Shown piece after piece: positions 1 to 10,315 of a DNA stretch of 64,000 nt. The position numbers were made by a program, and so were the translations under genes. Under the pieces are notes generated by a model. It was not told where the DNA came from. It worked only from the letters and a program-made list of their open reading frames with translations, and ran no database searches. Location of the stretch: assembly GCA_021390615.1 (NCBI GenBank), contig JAJEJU010000022.1, positions 248,001 to 312,000 on the forward strand, written 5' to 3'. Source of the stretch: Rhodanobacteraceae bacterium ZG21-1. Its GTDB lineage: Bacteria; Pseudomonadota; Gammaproteobacteria; Xanthomonadales; Rhodanobacteraceae. Position 1 is the stretch's first letter; each line of letters starts with the position of its first letter.

Positions 1-85
1 TCGGCGCTACCTGGACAGCTTCGGTCATCCGATTCCCGAGTTCTACGAAACCGCCATACAGAAGAGCTCCTATAGCGGGAGGTAG
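1..85 (+). CDS. C-terminal end of an upstream gene (partial)
   Basis: An open frame enters from the left edge and reads 27 residues (ending SSYSGR) to a TAG at 83-85, four bases before the next start. The tail GGGAGGTAG also supplies the Shine-Dalgarno sequence of the next gene, which suggests translational coupling. Too little is visible to name it; a pilus-biogenesis gene of the same tad-like cluster is the natural guess from the neighbour. Confidence 0.5.
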   Translation, partial: RRYLDSFGHPIPEFYETAIQKSSYSGR

Positions 86-88
86 GCC

Positions 89-2233
89 ATGACGGCGATA
101 TCGCGTCCCACCACTTCACCTTCACTGCAGCCGCATGCCGGCAGGCATCGCCAGCGCGGTGCGCTGGCCGTGCCGATGCTGCTGCTCCTGCTCGGCCTGA
201 TCACCATGCTCGGCCTGATCGAAGTGGGCTATCTATATTGGGCCCGCCGCGACACCCAGAAGGTGGCCGACCTGGCCGCGCTGGCCGGCGCGCAGCAATT
301 GCAGGCCTGCGCTGCCGGCAACGGCAGCAACAGCGCCGCCTACGGCAACGCCCACACCGAAAACGGCTTCAACGGCGCCGGCAGCGCGCTGACCATCAGC
401 TGCGGCACCTGGGACCCGGTGGCCAACGCCGGCATCACCGACCACTTCGGGCCGTCCGGCACGGGCGTGGCGCCGAATTCGGTGAAAGTGCTGGCGCAGC
501 GCCCGGTGCTGCCGATCTGGGGTTTCGCCGGCGCCCTGCCGAACGTGAGCACCGAAGCGGTGGCCTCGACCGCGCCGCCGATCGCCGCCTTCTCGGTCGG
601 CACCACCCTGGTCAACGTCAACAACACTTCGACCCTGAGCCAACTGCTCAAGGGCGTGGGCATTCCGCTCAACAACACCTCGCTGGTCGGCTATGAAGGC
701 CTCGCCAACGTCAACATCACCCCGGCCGGCCTGCTGCAGCAGCTCGGCGTCGAGGTGCCTGCCAACATCAGCGTGGGCGACCTCAATACCTTGCTGGCCT
801 CGCAGCTGTCCGCGCATGCGCTGATCGACGTGCTCAACGCCATCGTCACCGTGGCCGGCCAGCAGAGCCTGGTCAACGCCAATGTCAGCCTGCTCAACGC
901 CATCACCGCGCAGATTCCGAACGTCACCCTCGGCACCGTCACGCTGGGCTCGACCAGCAATGCGCCGGGCGGGTTGTTCGCGCAGATCATCGCACCCGAC
1001 GGCTCCGCGCAGGCCGCGCTCAACGCGCAGGTCAACGCGCTGCAGCTGATCGCCACCGCCATCGGCGTGGGCACCGGCCGCCACGCGGTGCAGACGCAGA
1101 GCGGCATCACCCTCGGCAATCTGTTGAATGTCACCGCCGCCACCAGCGTGATCGAGCCACCCTCGATCGGCATCGGCGGCGTCGGCACCACCGCCTACAG
1201 CGCGCAGATCCGCACCTTCATCAATATCACCCTGAGCACCAGCAGCATTCCGCTGCTCGGCGGCATCATCAACCTCAACCTGCACCTGCCGATGGCGATC
1301 GACCTGGTCACCGCGCAGGGCGTGCTGACCGACCTGTGCGACACGCTGAGCAGCAGCGGCGCGGCGCAGGCTTCGATCGCGGTGAATTCCTCGCTGCTGA
1401 AGGTATGCGTGGGCAACATCACCCAGGCGAATGCGTTCTCCACCGCCGCCGGCTGCGACCAGATTCCCGGCGCGAACACGCCCACCCTGCTGTTCGGGCT
1501 GAGCGCGGCGGGCATCAACCTGGCCAGCCTGAACACCGCCTTCGCAATCAATCCGCTGCCGGCCAACGGCTCCGGCACGCTCAGCGCCGGGCAGAGCGCG
1601 ATCATTCCCGAGGGCGGCAATCCGCTGGCCATCGGCACCACGGTGGACAACCTGATCAACACCTTGCTGGCCGCCCTGCTCGCCAACCCCAACGCGCAGA
1701 CGGGGAGCACCGGCTCGGCCACCGCCAGCCAGACCGCCACCGACCTGTGGAACGGCACCAATCCCAGCCTGAGCTATCCGGCGCGCGTGCAGCAGGCGCT
1801 GGGCGAGATCCAGAACGCCTCGACCGGGCTGCAGGGCCTGCTCGGCAACGTCACCGGCAGCGTGGTCGACCTGCTCGGCAATGCCCTGCAGTTGAACGTC
1901 GCCGGGGTGCTGGGCGACGTCGGCAACCTGCTCGGCGGCGTCACCGGGGCGCTGGGCAGCCTGCTCAACAACGTGGGCTGCACGCTACTGGGCTCGCAGA
2001 GCGCCTGTATCAACGTGATCGGCGGCGCGCTCTCCGGCGGCGGCAGCGGCACCAGCTCGAACGCCTTCGTCGGCCTGCTCGGCCTGCTGCTGCAGACCCT
2101 GCAGGGGCCGCTCGACCAGGTCGGATCGAGCGTGCTCACCCCGCTGCTGCAGAATACGCTGGGGCTGGACCTGGGCCAGACCACGGTCAATCTGCAATCG
2201 CTGCAATGCCATCGGGTACAACTGGTTTACTGA
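89..2233 (+). CDS. TadG/TadE-like Flp pilus-associated protein (DUF2134 type)
   Basis: A 714-residue protein with one N-terminal hydrophobic segment (about residues 26-46). Around it is the TadE/TadG-like signature: an RQRGA-like stretch before the membrane segment and, just after it, YLYWARRDTQKVADLAALAGA (seen as two short blocks). The rest is a long Asn/Thr/Leu-rich extracytoplasmic region and the C-terminus ends CHRVQLVY, as is usual in TadG-like proteins. In this family the protein is membrane-anchored and contributes to Tad (tight adherence) pili or a related envelope structure. The start is fixed by GGGAGG at 78-83. Several long antisense frames cross it because of its codon bias; they are not genes. 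Confidence 0.75.
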   Translation: MTAISRPTTSPSLQPHAGRHRQRGALAVPMLLLLLGLITMLGLIEVGYLYWARRDTQKVADLAALAGAQQLQACAAGNGSNSAAYGNAHTENGFNGAGSALTISCGTWDPVANAGITDHFGPSGTGVAPNSVKVLAQRPVLPIWGFAGALPNVSTEAVASTAPPIAAFSVGTTLVNVNNTSTLSQLLKGVGIPLNNTSLVGYEGLANVNITPAGLLQQLGVEVPANISVGDLNTLLASQLSAHALIDVLNAIVTVAGQQSLVNANVSLLNAITAQIPNVTLGTVTLGSTSNAPGGLFAQIIAPDGSAQAALNAQVNALQLIATAIGVGTGRHAVQTQSGITLGNLLNVTAATSVIEPPSIGIGGVGTTAYSAQIRTFINITLSTSSIPLLGGIINLNLHLPMAIDLVTAQGVLTDLCDTLSSSGAAQASIAVNSSLLKVCVGNITQANAFSTAAGCDQIPGANTPTLLFGLSAAGINLASLNTAFAINPLPANGSGTLSAGQSAIIPEGGNPLAIGTTVDNLINTLLAALLANPNAQTGSTGSATASQTATDLWNGTNPSLSYPARVQQALGEIQNASTGLQGLLGNVTGSVVDLLGNALQLNVAGVLGDVGNLLGGVTGALGSLLNNVGCTLLGSQSACINVIGGALSGGGSGTSSNAFVGLLGLLLQTLQGPLDQVGSSVLTPLLQNTLGLDLGQTTVNLQSLQCHRVQLVY

Positions 2234-2356
2234 CGTGCTCGACAGGCTCCGAGCCCGCCACTTGACCCGCGGTGCGATGTCTTTAGACTGCGTTCGGATA
2301 GGCGGCGGCAATTCGCGGAGTGCGGACGGCCGTCGGGCAACCAGGGGATGATTCGA

Positions 2357-3076
2357 ATGACTCGCAGCGCGGGCCCACGGCGGTATTGGCGATCGATGAT
2401 GGTGCTGGCGCTGGCTTGCGCAGCCGCCTCGAGCACGGCCGGCTCGTCCGCCATGCCCGGCGATGACGGCAATCTGCCCACGCCGGAACAGGCTTCGAGC
2501 GGCACGGTCGCCGAGCTGCACCGGCTGATCGACGCCCATCAGCTCACCGAGCTGCGCACCACCTACAACAGCAATTACGGCGCCAGCCTGCTGTTCCAGA
2601 CCGACAAGCTCAGCTATTACGTTGCGCTGTTCCACGGCAAGGAATTCTGGCGGGTGATGCAGACCGACTCCTACGAGGACGCCGAAAGCCTGTACCACGC
2701 CTTCGCCGAGCAGACCAAGCAGCTGGCCCAGGTGGACATCGACACGGTGCGCCTGCAGGCGGGCAAGGCCTATGCCGACCACATGGTGGCGGTGAACCAG
2801 CAGCACCTGCAGAACCTGCAGCGCGACGTCGCCTATCAGCAGCAGCAGGCGCGTCAGGTCGCCACGCAGCAGCAGGACGCCAAGCAGCAGGCGGTTTCGC
2901 TCAGCGCCCAGCTGCGCAGCACCAGCAGCCAGCTGGAAGCGGTCAAGCAGCAGATCCGCGCGCTGGAAATGCAGCAGTCGAACCCGGCACTCGAACTGCC
3001 TGATGTCGCGCCGATGCCGGCTCCGGCGACCGCGCCGGCCGCGGCCGCTACGGCGCCGGCGGCTTCCACGCCCTGA
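2357..3076 (+). CDS. DUF2968 family secreted coiled-coil protein
   Basis: Matches the DUF2968 family: a variable signal peptide (hydrophobic MVLALACAAAS), then TVAELHRLI..LTELRTTYN..YGASLLF and YYVALFHGKEFWRVMQT, then a Gln/Ala-rich coiled coil (about residues 115-205) and a Pro/Ala tail. An ATG nine bases upstream (2348) directly abuts AGGGG, whereas the ATG at 2357 has AGGGG at the normal distance, so 2357 is preferred (239 residues). The family is periplasmic or envelope-associated and has no known biochemical role. Confidence 0.8.
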   Translation: MTRSAGPRRYWRSMMVLALACAAASSTAGSSAMPGDDGNLPTPEQASSGTVAELHRLIDAHQLTELRTTYNSNYGASLLFQTDKLSYYVALFHGKEFWRVMQTDSYEDAESLYHAFAEQTKQLAQVDIDTVRLQAGKAYADHMVAVNQQHLQNLQRDVAYQQQQARQVATQQQDAKQQAVSLSAQLRSTSSQLEAVKQQIRALEMQQSNPALELPDVAPMPAPATAPAAAATAPAASTP

Positions 3077-3095
3077 TTCGCTGCGTGTTGATCGC

Positions 3096-3434
3096 CTAGT
3101 TTCCGGCGCCTTTCGGCGGGCGTCGGAACAGCAGGGAGCGCACGATCAAGGCAGCCACCAGCACGGCCACGAAGGCGCCGTAGCCGCACAGCGCGGGCAA
3201 CACCTGCTTCCAGATCGCCCCGCTCTGCGGCCCGTACTGCCCGGCGGCGGCCACGCTCACCGCATCGAAGCCATACAGCGCCATGCGCGCGCCCAGCGAG
3301 GCGGCGACCAGCAGCATCGCGGCATCGAACAGGCGACGCCGGCGCGTACGCGGCAAAGACTTCGGGTAAGCCCAGTAAGCCCAGCCCAGGATCAGCAGCC
3401 AGGGCGCGAGCAGCAAGATGGCGAGATAGCGCAT
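3096..3434 (-). CDS. Small inner-membrane protein downstream of trpS
   Basis: A 112-residue hydrophobic protein starting MRYLAILLLAPWLL, with three probable membrane segments (about residues 3-20, 35-55, 75-100) and a basic tail RRPPKGAGN. A longer frame begins at 3488 inside trpS; the internal ATG at 3434 avoids that overlap and begins directly with a membrane segment. It lies 37 bases after trpS on the same strand. No family recognised. Confidence 0.55.
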   Translation of the reverse strand: MRYLAILLLAPWLLILGWAYWAYPKSLPRTRRRRLFDAAMLLVAASLGARMALYGFDAVSVAAAGQYGPQSGAIWKQVLPALCGYGAFVAVLVAALIVRSLLFRRPPKGAGN

Positions 3435-3471
3435 GCCTTCGGGCTCCGTCGAAAAAGCACTCGCCGCACCG

Positions 3472-4833
<1,362 letters not shown>

Positions 4834-4942
4834 GCTGGAGACGAATCGCTGGATGGAGGGACAAGGGCGCCGCCCTGCGCGGCGCCCGGGCGCGTCACAG
4901 TGTATCGCCGCGCCGCGCGGCGGCGCGAACGCAGCGCCGGTT

Positions 4943-5857
4943 TCAACGCATCAGGGTGGACTTGCCGAACAGCGACTCGACCAGGTCGACGGCAAGCCGC
5001 GCGGTCTGGTTGCGCTTGTCGAAGGCCGGGTTGAGTTCGACGATGTCCAGCGAGGCGAGACGGCCGGTGTCGGCGATCATCTCCATGCACAGCTGCGCCT
5101 CGCGGTAGTTCGGGCCGCCGCGCACAGTGGTGCCGACGCCGGGCGCGATGCTCGGGTCGAGGAAATCCACGTCGAAGCTCACGTGCAGGTGGGTGTGCTC
5201 ATCCATGCCGGCCAGCGCGTCCTCCATGGTGCGCTTCATGCCGACCTCGTCGATCTGGCGCATGTCGAAGACCGCCACCTTGGCCTCGCGCACCAGTTGC
5301 TTCTCGACGGGGTCGACCGAGCGGATGCCGATCTGGCGGAATACGTCCGGCGTCACCGCCGGGGCCTGACCGCTGAGTTCGGTCAGGGCTTGCGGACCGT
5401 GACCGCACAGACAGGCGACCGGCATGCCGTGGATGTTGCCCGAGGGCGAGGCCTGGCCGGTGTTGAAGTCGGTGTGCGCGTCCAGCCACAGTACGCGCAG
5501 CGAGCGCCCCTGCTCGCGACAGCGGCGCGCCACCGCGCTGATCGAACCGATCGCCAGGCAATGGTCGCCGCCCAGCATGATCGGCAAACGGCCGTCGGTG
5601 AGCTCCTGATAGATCGCCGCGTGCACCGCCTGATTCCAGGCGATCACCTCGTCCAGGTGGCGGTAGCCGTGCTGCGGTGCCTGCCATGGGTTGACCGGCC
5701 CGTGCAGGTTGCCGCGATCCTCGACCTGCAGGCCACGCTTGGCCAGCCGTTCGGCCAGCTGCGCCACGCGCATGGCCTCCGGCCCCATCGAGGCGCCGCG
5801 ATGGCCGGCGCCGATATCGGTCGGCACGCCGACCAGTGAAACCCGCTGCTTGTTCAT
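4943..5857 (-). CDS. rocF: Arginase
   Basis: Hydrolyses L-arginine to ornithine and urea using two manganese ions. The 304-residue protein has the family's metal-binding motifs in order: GGDHC (96-100; the usual last residue is Ser), DAHTDFN (126-132) and DVDFLDP (229-235), and the N-terminal GVPTDIGAGHRGASMGP typical of arginases rather than agmatinases. It stands alone, with about 110 bases to trpS and 130 to the next gene, and no regulator nearby. Confidence 0.93.
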   Translation of the reverse strand: MNKQRVSLVGVPTDIGAGHRGASMGPEAMRVAQLAERLAKRGLQVEDRGNLHGPVNPWQAPQHGYRHLDEVIAWNQAVHAAIYQELTDGRLPIMLGGDHCLAIGSISAVARRCREQGRSLRVLWLDAHTDFNTGQASPSGNIHGMPVACLCGHGPQALTELSGQAPAVTPDVFRQIGIRSVDPVEKQLVREAKVAVFDMRQIDEVGMKRTMEDALAGMDEHTHLHVSFDVDFLDPSIAPGVGTTVRGGPNYREAQLCMEMIADTGRLASLDIVELNPAFDKRNQTARLAVDLVESLFGKSTLMR

Positions 5858-5990
5858 GCCGTTCAGAATCTTTCTGCGGAAATGCGCTGCCCAGTGTAGC
5901 GGTTCGGTCCGTCGAGGTTACGATCGGGACCCGGCCGCCCTGCCGAAACGGAACAGGGACCGCAGTCCAGGCCGCCAGACGGTCGGTGGT

Positions 5991-7208
5991 CTAGCGGGTC
6001 GCGATGCGCAGGCGCCGACCCGGCGGATACAGCAGTTTCAGGCGCTGGTACACCGTCATCACGGTGCTGCCATAGGTCCTGGCCAGTTGCGGCGTATGGC
6101 TGTGGTAGTAGCCCACGCCCAGCACCGGATCGCTGGTCCGACGCATGCCGTCGCGCAGGATCCTCGCCGCCACCGAAATATTGGTCCGCGGATCGAGCAG
6201 GTCCAGCGGCCCATGCACGTCGCCCCGATGCGCCGGGTAGTAGACCTGCATGATGCCTACGTCCTGGACGGGCGAGCCGAACTGGCCGGCCGCCGCCATC
6301 GCCAGCTGCACGTGCTGCCGCCCGCCGAGCACGAGGTGGTCGTTGACGCGGAACAGCCAGGGCGTGGGCGCCGCATTGCCGGCGGGGAACAAGGCACGCG
6401 ATTCCACCAGCGCGATGCTGTACAGCAACAGCGGATCCACGCCGGACTCCCGCCCCACCTGCGCCCACAGGCTCTGCCTTGAAGCAATGTCCAGATCGGG
6501 CTCGGCGATCGGCATCAGCAAGTCCATCGTGCTGGCTTCCGACAGCAAGGCCGCCGGCGCTATCGCCGGGGGAGCCGCGAGCTCTTCATAGGCATCCGCC
6601 GAGGACGGCGCTGCCGGTTGGACTGCAGATGCGGCTGCGAGCTGGGCCGCGGGGGTGGCTGCTGGCTGAGCTGTAGGTGGATGCGGCGCAGCGATTGTCG
6701 CCAGCTGCGGCTGGCTGGCCTGGGCCAGCGATGCCAACGGAGACACCTGGACCGGCGGCAGGCGTGGTTCGGTATTGGAGTGCGCGATGCCCATGCCGAG
6801 CAGGACGACGGCGCTGAAGCCAGCGCAGATCGCCAAGCTATGTACCGACGGCCGACGGCTGGCCGGCACTTCGATCCATTGCACGGCCTGCGCCGCAGCC
6901 TGTCGCGCCGAGCCCTGCAGGCGCTGCAGACCGCGGCGCGCGGCGCCGCGCCACGCGGCTTCGGTCAGGTCAGATTGGATGACGCCGGCAGCCACTCGCG
7001 GCGGCACGCCGCTGTCCGGCGGCGCGACCAGCAACGACCAGTCAACGCGTTCCTCGCACAAACCCGCTTCGGACGCGCGCCAGCGCGCCGGCGCCACCAG
7101 GCGCAAAGGTCCCGCGCCACGCATCGCGCCGGCACGGCCGGATGGAGCCGGCAGGCATACGCTCGGGTTGTGGGGGGTAGCCGCGTCCCCTGGTCGGCGA
7201 CTCTTCAT
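5991..7208 (-). CDS. Membrane-anchored lytic transglycosylase-like protein
   Basis: A 405-residue protein with a basic cytoplasmic N-terminus, one membrane segment at about 121-142, an Ala/Pro/Gln-rich periplasmic linker and a C-terminal SLT-type domain. The domain keeps SIALVESR with the probable catalytic Glu269, the DVGIMQVYY motif and a late YHS. SLT enzymes cleave the MurNAc-GlcNAc bond with formation of 1,6-anhydro-MurNAc. The single anchor near the middle is unusual; enzymes of this shape often serve an envelope-spanning machine, but no such operon is visible here. Confidence 0.75.
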   Translation of the reverse strand: MKSRRPGDAATPHNPSVCLPAPSGRAGAMRGAGPLRLVAPARWRASEAGLCEERVDWSLLVAPPDSGVPPRVAAGVIQSDLTEAAWRGAARRGLQRLQGSARQAAAQAVQWIEVPASRRPSVHSLAICAGFSAVVLLGMGIAHSNTEPRLPPVQVSPLASLAQASQPQLATIAAPHPPTAQPAATPAAQLAAASAVQPAAPSSADAYEELAAPPAIAPAALLSEASTMDLLMPIAEPDLDIASRQSLWAQVGRESGVDPLLLYSIALVESRALFPAGNAAPTPWLFRVNDHLVLGGRQHVQLAMAAAGQFGSPVQDVGIMQVYYPAHRGDVHGPLDLLDPRTNISVAARILRDGMRRTSDPVLGVGYYHSHTPQLARTYGSTVMTVYQRLKLLYPPGRRLRIATR

Positions 7209-7364
7209 GCGGAACTTGCGCGGATAAGCAGGCGTCGAGTGTAGTCGGCCAGGCGCGTGCGGCGTTAGTGCTACGGTCGTTTTGGCAACCGAGCCACCGG
7301 CGACGAGCTGGCGACGCCGACGGCTCCACTCCCGTTCCGTGACAGCGACCGCCTTGACGGCCTG

Positions 7365-7721
7365 CTATCTGGGCTTTTTCGCGGGCAGGCCGCTGATCGC
7401 CTGCACCTTGTGCGCATTCAGGATGGCCTTGATCAGGCCCGGGAAGCGCTGCTCGATCTCACTGCAGCGGCTGGTGTTGCGCACCTCCACGCCCTGTCGC
7501 TCGCTGCGCACCAGGCCAGCCTCGCGCAAGGCGCGAAAGTGCTGGGAAAGCGTGGACTTGGGGATGTGCCGGTTGCTGATCTGCAGGAAGTCCGAGCAGC
7601 TGGCCGCGCTGGCCGAGCCAGCCAGCTGCGCATAGATCGCCGCCCGCACCGGATCCGACAGGGCATGCAGGATGCCCTCCACGGTGATGTCCTCGATCGA
7701 CGGGTGAACCAGCGGTCTCAT
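7365..7721 (-). CDS. ArsR-family winged-helix repressor
   Basis: A 118-residue regulator with the ArsR fold: ILHALSDPVRAAIYAQLAG, the recognition helix KSTLSQHFRALREAGLV and a wing RSERQGVEVRNT. There is no CxC metal motif, so it is probably not a metal sensor. It is divergent from the SDR gene at 7831 and most likely represses it. An upstream in-frame ATG at 7766 would lie inside the operator palindrome, so the ATG at 7721 is preferred. Confidence 0.85.
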   Translation of the reverse strand: MRPLVHPSIEDITVEGILHALSDPVRAAIYAQLAGSASAASCSDFLQISNRHIPKSTLSQHFRALREAGLVRSERQGVEVRNTSRCSEIEQRFPGLIKAILNAHKVQAISGLPAKKPR

Positions 7722-7751
7722 GCTGCTTATTTTATCAGCAGCTTGATTCTT

Positions 7752-7794
7752 AGTTCCATAGTTCATATGTTACGAACTATAGGACTTAAGAACT
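7752..7794. promoter_or_regulatory. Operator array between ArsR regulator and SDR gene
   Basis: AGTTC half-sites occur at 7752 and 7760, and inverted GAACT half-sites at 7774 and 7790. The inner pair forms ATAGTTC-N9-GAACTAT (7758-7780). The array lies between the ArsR gene and the SDR gene, as expected for a divergent operator bound by a dimeric ArsR-family repressor. Confidence 0.6.
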
Positions 7795-7830
7795 CCCTCG
7801 CTCCACTCCACCCAACCAGGACCACACGTC

Positions 7831-8577
7831 ATGAGCAAGCTCACAGGCAAAGTCGCCGTCGTCACCGGCGCATCCAAGGGTATCGGCGCAGCCATCGCCA
7901 AGGCGCTGGGCGCCGCCGGCGCCGCCGTGATCGTCAATTACGCATCCAGCAAGGAAGGCGCCGACGCCGTGGTCGCCGCGATCAAGGCGCAGGGCGGCAA
8001 GGCCGCCGCGGTGCGCGGCGACGTTTCCAAGGCCGCCGACGCGCAGGCCATCGTCGAGGCGGCGGTCAAGGAATTCGGCCGGCTCGACATCCTCGTCAAC
8101 AACTCGGGCGTGTACGAGTTCGCGCCGCTCGAGGAAATCACCGAGGCGCACTATCGCAAGCAGTTCGACGTCAATGTGCTCGGGCTGCTGCTGACCACCC
8201 AGGCCGCTGCCAAGCACCTGGGCGAAGGCGGCAGCATCATCAACATCGGCTCACTGGTCACCCGCATCGTGCCCGCCGGCGGCTCGGTGTACACGGCGAC
8301 CAAGGGCGCGGTGGATGCGATCACGGGCGTGCTGTCGCGCGAACTCGGCCCGCGCAAGATCCGCGTGAATGCCTTGAATCCGGGCATGGTCGAGACCGAA
8401 GGCACCCACACGGCCGGCTTCATCGGCTCCGATTTCGAGACCCATGCAGTATCGCAGACGCCGCTGGGCCGCATCGGCCAGCCCGACGATATCGCCTCGA
8501 TCGCCGTGTTCCTCGCCTCGGACGATTCCGGCTGGCTGACCGGCGAGCAGCTGTATGCAGGCGGCGGTCTGCGCTGA
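7831..8577 (+). CDS. Short-chain dehydrogenase/reductase, repressor-controlled
   Basis: Classical SDR of 248 residues (FabG-like subgroup). It has the NAD(P) motif TGASKGIG (12-19), NNSG (90-93, where NNAG is usual) and the catalytic triad Ser141, Tyr154 and Lys158 in YTATK. It is a soluble NAD(P)H-dependent oxidoreductase; the substrate cannot be read from sequence. Divergent pairing with an ArsR repressor resembles inducible quinone- or aldehyde-reducing SDRs elsewhere, which is inference only. Confidence 0.9.
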   Translation: MSKLTGKVAVVTGASKGIGAAIAKALGAAGAAVIVNYASSKEGADAVVAAIKAQGGKAAAVRGDVSKAADAQAIVEAAVKEFGRLDILVNNSGVYEFAPLEEITEAHYRKQFDVNVLGLLLTTQAAAKHLGEGGSIINIGSLVTRIVPAGGSVYTATKGAVDAITGVLSRELGPRKIRVNALNPGMVETEGTHTAGFIGSDFETHAVSQTPLGRIGQPDDIASIAVFLASDDSGWLTGEQLYAGGGLR

Positions 8578-8712
8578 CCGGCGGAACGAGTCTGAGCCCG
8601 GTGCGATGGGCACTCCCGTCGCGCCGGGCAAGCTCGGCCGGCCATGGCCGGTCTGACATCGGGCTGCCGGGCCGGTCAATCGCGCACGTCACCGGTGTCG
8701 GCGGCAGCCCTT

Positions 8713-9255
8713 TCAGCTCGGCTTGACCTGCAGCACCTGCTGGATGACGAGCAGGCTGAATAAACCGAAATGGCCATAGCCTACCCAGGCGTATCCCGTC
8801 GGAAACTTCTGACGTGTTCCGGCAAAGAAGCGTCCGATCACGGTGGCGTTGGCTTGAGCCTCGGCCTCGGGAGCGTGCTGAATGGCACGGTCGAACTGCC
8901 GGAACGCCGCGTCGTCCACCAGCTTGGTGGCAATGCCCTCCACTACCAGCGTCTTGGGCCGCCAACGCGCGTCGGTCACCCCGCAGCAGTACATCGTTCC
9001 CGAGGCCCGCTTGCCGCCGTATTCAAGCCACAGGGATGATTTGGGACAGCCGGCGGCGGACAGCGTGAACTCTTCAAAGCCATGGCGCACATGGCCGGTC
9101 AGCTGCAGCAGCTGATGATCGTAGCGCTGCGGATCGGCCAGCACTTCGCACAGCGTCACCTGAGTCACCTGTTCCGCGTGCACTGATGCCGGCGCGAACC
9201 AGGAAAGGCCGGACAACAGGCATCCAGCCGTCCATCTCAGCCAACGTGTCGTCAT
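8713..9255 (-). CDS. Secreted protein of unknown function
   Basis: A 180-residue protein with a signal peptide (MTTRWLRWTAGCLLSG to about ASVHA). The mature part begins with a VTLCEVLADPQRYD-type segment and contains TMYCCG, so four or so cysteines could form disulphides in the periplasm. The start at 9255 has a strong AAGGGGGAG; a frame running further upstream to 9327 lacks one. No family with a known role is recognised. A hydrophobic stretch near the C-terminus (FGLFSLLVIQQVLQV) may be a membrane contact. Confidence 0.65.
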   Translation of the reverse strand: MTTRWLRWTAGCLLSGLSWFAPASVHAEQVTQVTLCEVLADPQRYDHQLLQLTGHVRHGFEEFTLSAAGCPKSSLWLEYGGKRASGTMYCCGVTDARWRPKTLVVEGIATKLVDDAAFRQFDRAIQHAPEAEAQANATVIGRFFAGTRQKFPTGYAWVGYGHFGLFSLLVIQQVLQVKPS

Positions 9256-9512
9256 GCCACTCCCCCTTGAGCAGGCGCGTGCAGATTCAGCGCTTGCAGC
9301 ATGCGCGCGTGGCGCGCGTGCAGTCAAAGCGGATCGGCGTCAGGCAAGGCGTCGATGCCACGCATGGGCCCAGTGAACCGGTGGGATCGGGCCCGCATCG
9401 ATTGAAAATGGGAACTGTGCCAAATATCGCTTATCTGCGCGGGCGGAGGTAACCCGCGTGCAACGTATGGCCCCTACGGTCGCGTGACACTTATCACTTT
9501 AAGGGGCAACCC

Positions 9513-10265
9513 ATGTCACGCATGCGTCTCTGGCTGTTCGTAGCCAGTTGGTTGGTATCCGCTTCCGCACTGGCCGGCACGGCATGTCCGAACTTCTACG
9601 CCGCCGGCAGCGCGCCGACGCTGGACGCATCGCTGACCGATCGCACCACCGAGGTATGCCACACCGAATACGTGCTGATGGCTTCCGGCGTCACCAAGGG
9701 CCCGCTCTACTCGGCCCAGCACCTGACCGCCGCGCAGATCGCCGGCGCCGATTCGATCAGCCGCTCCGGCTCGTTCCATCAGGAAACCGCCATCCCGGCC
9801 GCGGACCGCTCGCAATCGTCCGACTACACCAACAGCGGCTACGACCGCGGCCATATGACGCCGGCCGGCGACGAGTCCACCATCGCCTCCGAGGACGAGT
9901 CCTTCTCGATGGCCAACGTGGTGCCGCAGCTGCACAAGTTGAATGCCGGCGAGTGGGAGAAGATCGAGTCGCAGGTGCGCAATCTCGCCACCCAGCTGGG
10001 CGAGGTCTATGTCGTTACCGGTCCCGCCTTCGATACGGACTCGGTGCCGACGATCGGCAAGGACAAGGTCGCCGTGCCGGCCTATACCTGGAAGGCGGTC
10101 TACGAGCCGGGCGTCGGCGCGGCGGCGTACCTGTGCGCCAACGACGACACGCTGGCCTGCTCGGTGGTTTCGATTGACGACATCGTCACCATGTCTGGCG
10201 TGGACCCGTTCCCCGCCCTGAGTGCATCGATGAAGTCCAACCCGATCGACTTGACCCTGCCCTGA
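9513..10265 (+). CDS. Secreted DNA/RNA non-specific endonuclease (NUC family)
   Basis: Serratia-type nuclease of 250 residues with a cleavable signal peptide (residues 1-21). It has the hallmark DRGHM (111-115) with catalytic His114, and the downstream Asn-rich metal-site helix NVVPQLHKLNAGEWEK (135-150). Such enzymes use one Mg ion to cleave single- and double-stranded DNA and RNA outside the cytoplasm, for nutrient scavenging or against extracellular DNA. A long GC-rich hairpin follows the stop codon. Confidence 0.9.
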   Translation: MSRMRLWLFVASWLVSASALAGTACPNFYAAGSAPTLDASLTDRTTEVCHTEYVLMASGVTKGPLYSAQHLTAAQIAGADSISRSGSFHQETAIPAADRSQSSDYTNSGYDRGHMTPAGDESTIASEDESFSMANVVPQLHKLNAGEWEKIESQVRNLATQLGEVYVVTGPAFDTDSVPTIGKDKVAVPAYTWKAVYEPGVGAAAYLCANDDTLACSVVSIDDIVTMSGVDPFPALSASMKSNPIDLTLP

Positions 10266-10278
10266 GGCATGATCACGC

Positions 10279-10315
10279 CCTCGGCCCGAAACAGCGCGTG
10301 CTGTTCGGGCCGAGG
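10279..10315 (+). terminator. GC-rich hairpin after the nuclease gene
   Basis: CCTCGGCCCGAAACAGC and its near-perfect inverted copy flank a 4-base loop, 13 bases after the stop codon. There is no T-run, so it may be an RNA-stabilising hairpin rather than a complete intrinsic terminator. Confidence 0.6.

Noticed and set aside
233-1285. Long minus-strand open frame across the TadG-like gene
   Set aside because: Arg/Gly/Ala/Asp-rich antisense translation produced by high GC at third positions; no ribosome-binding site and no family. The plus-strand gene has a signal segment and family motifs.
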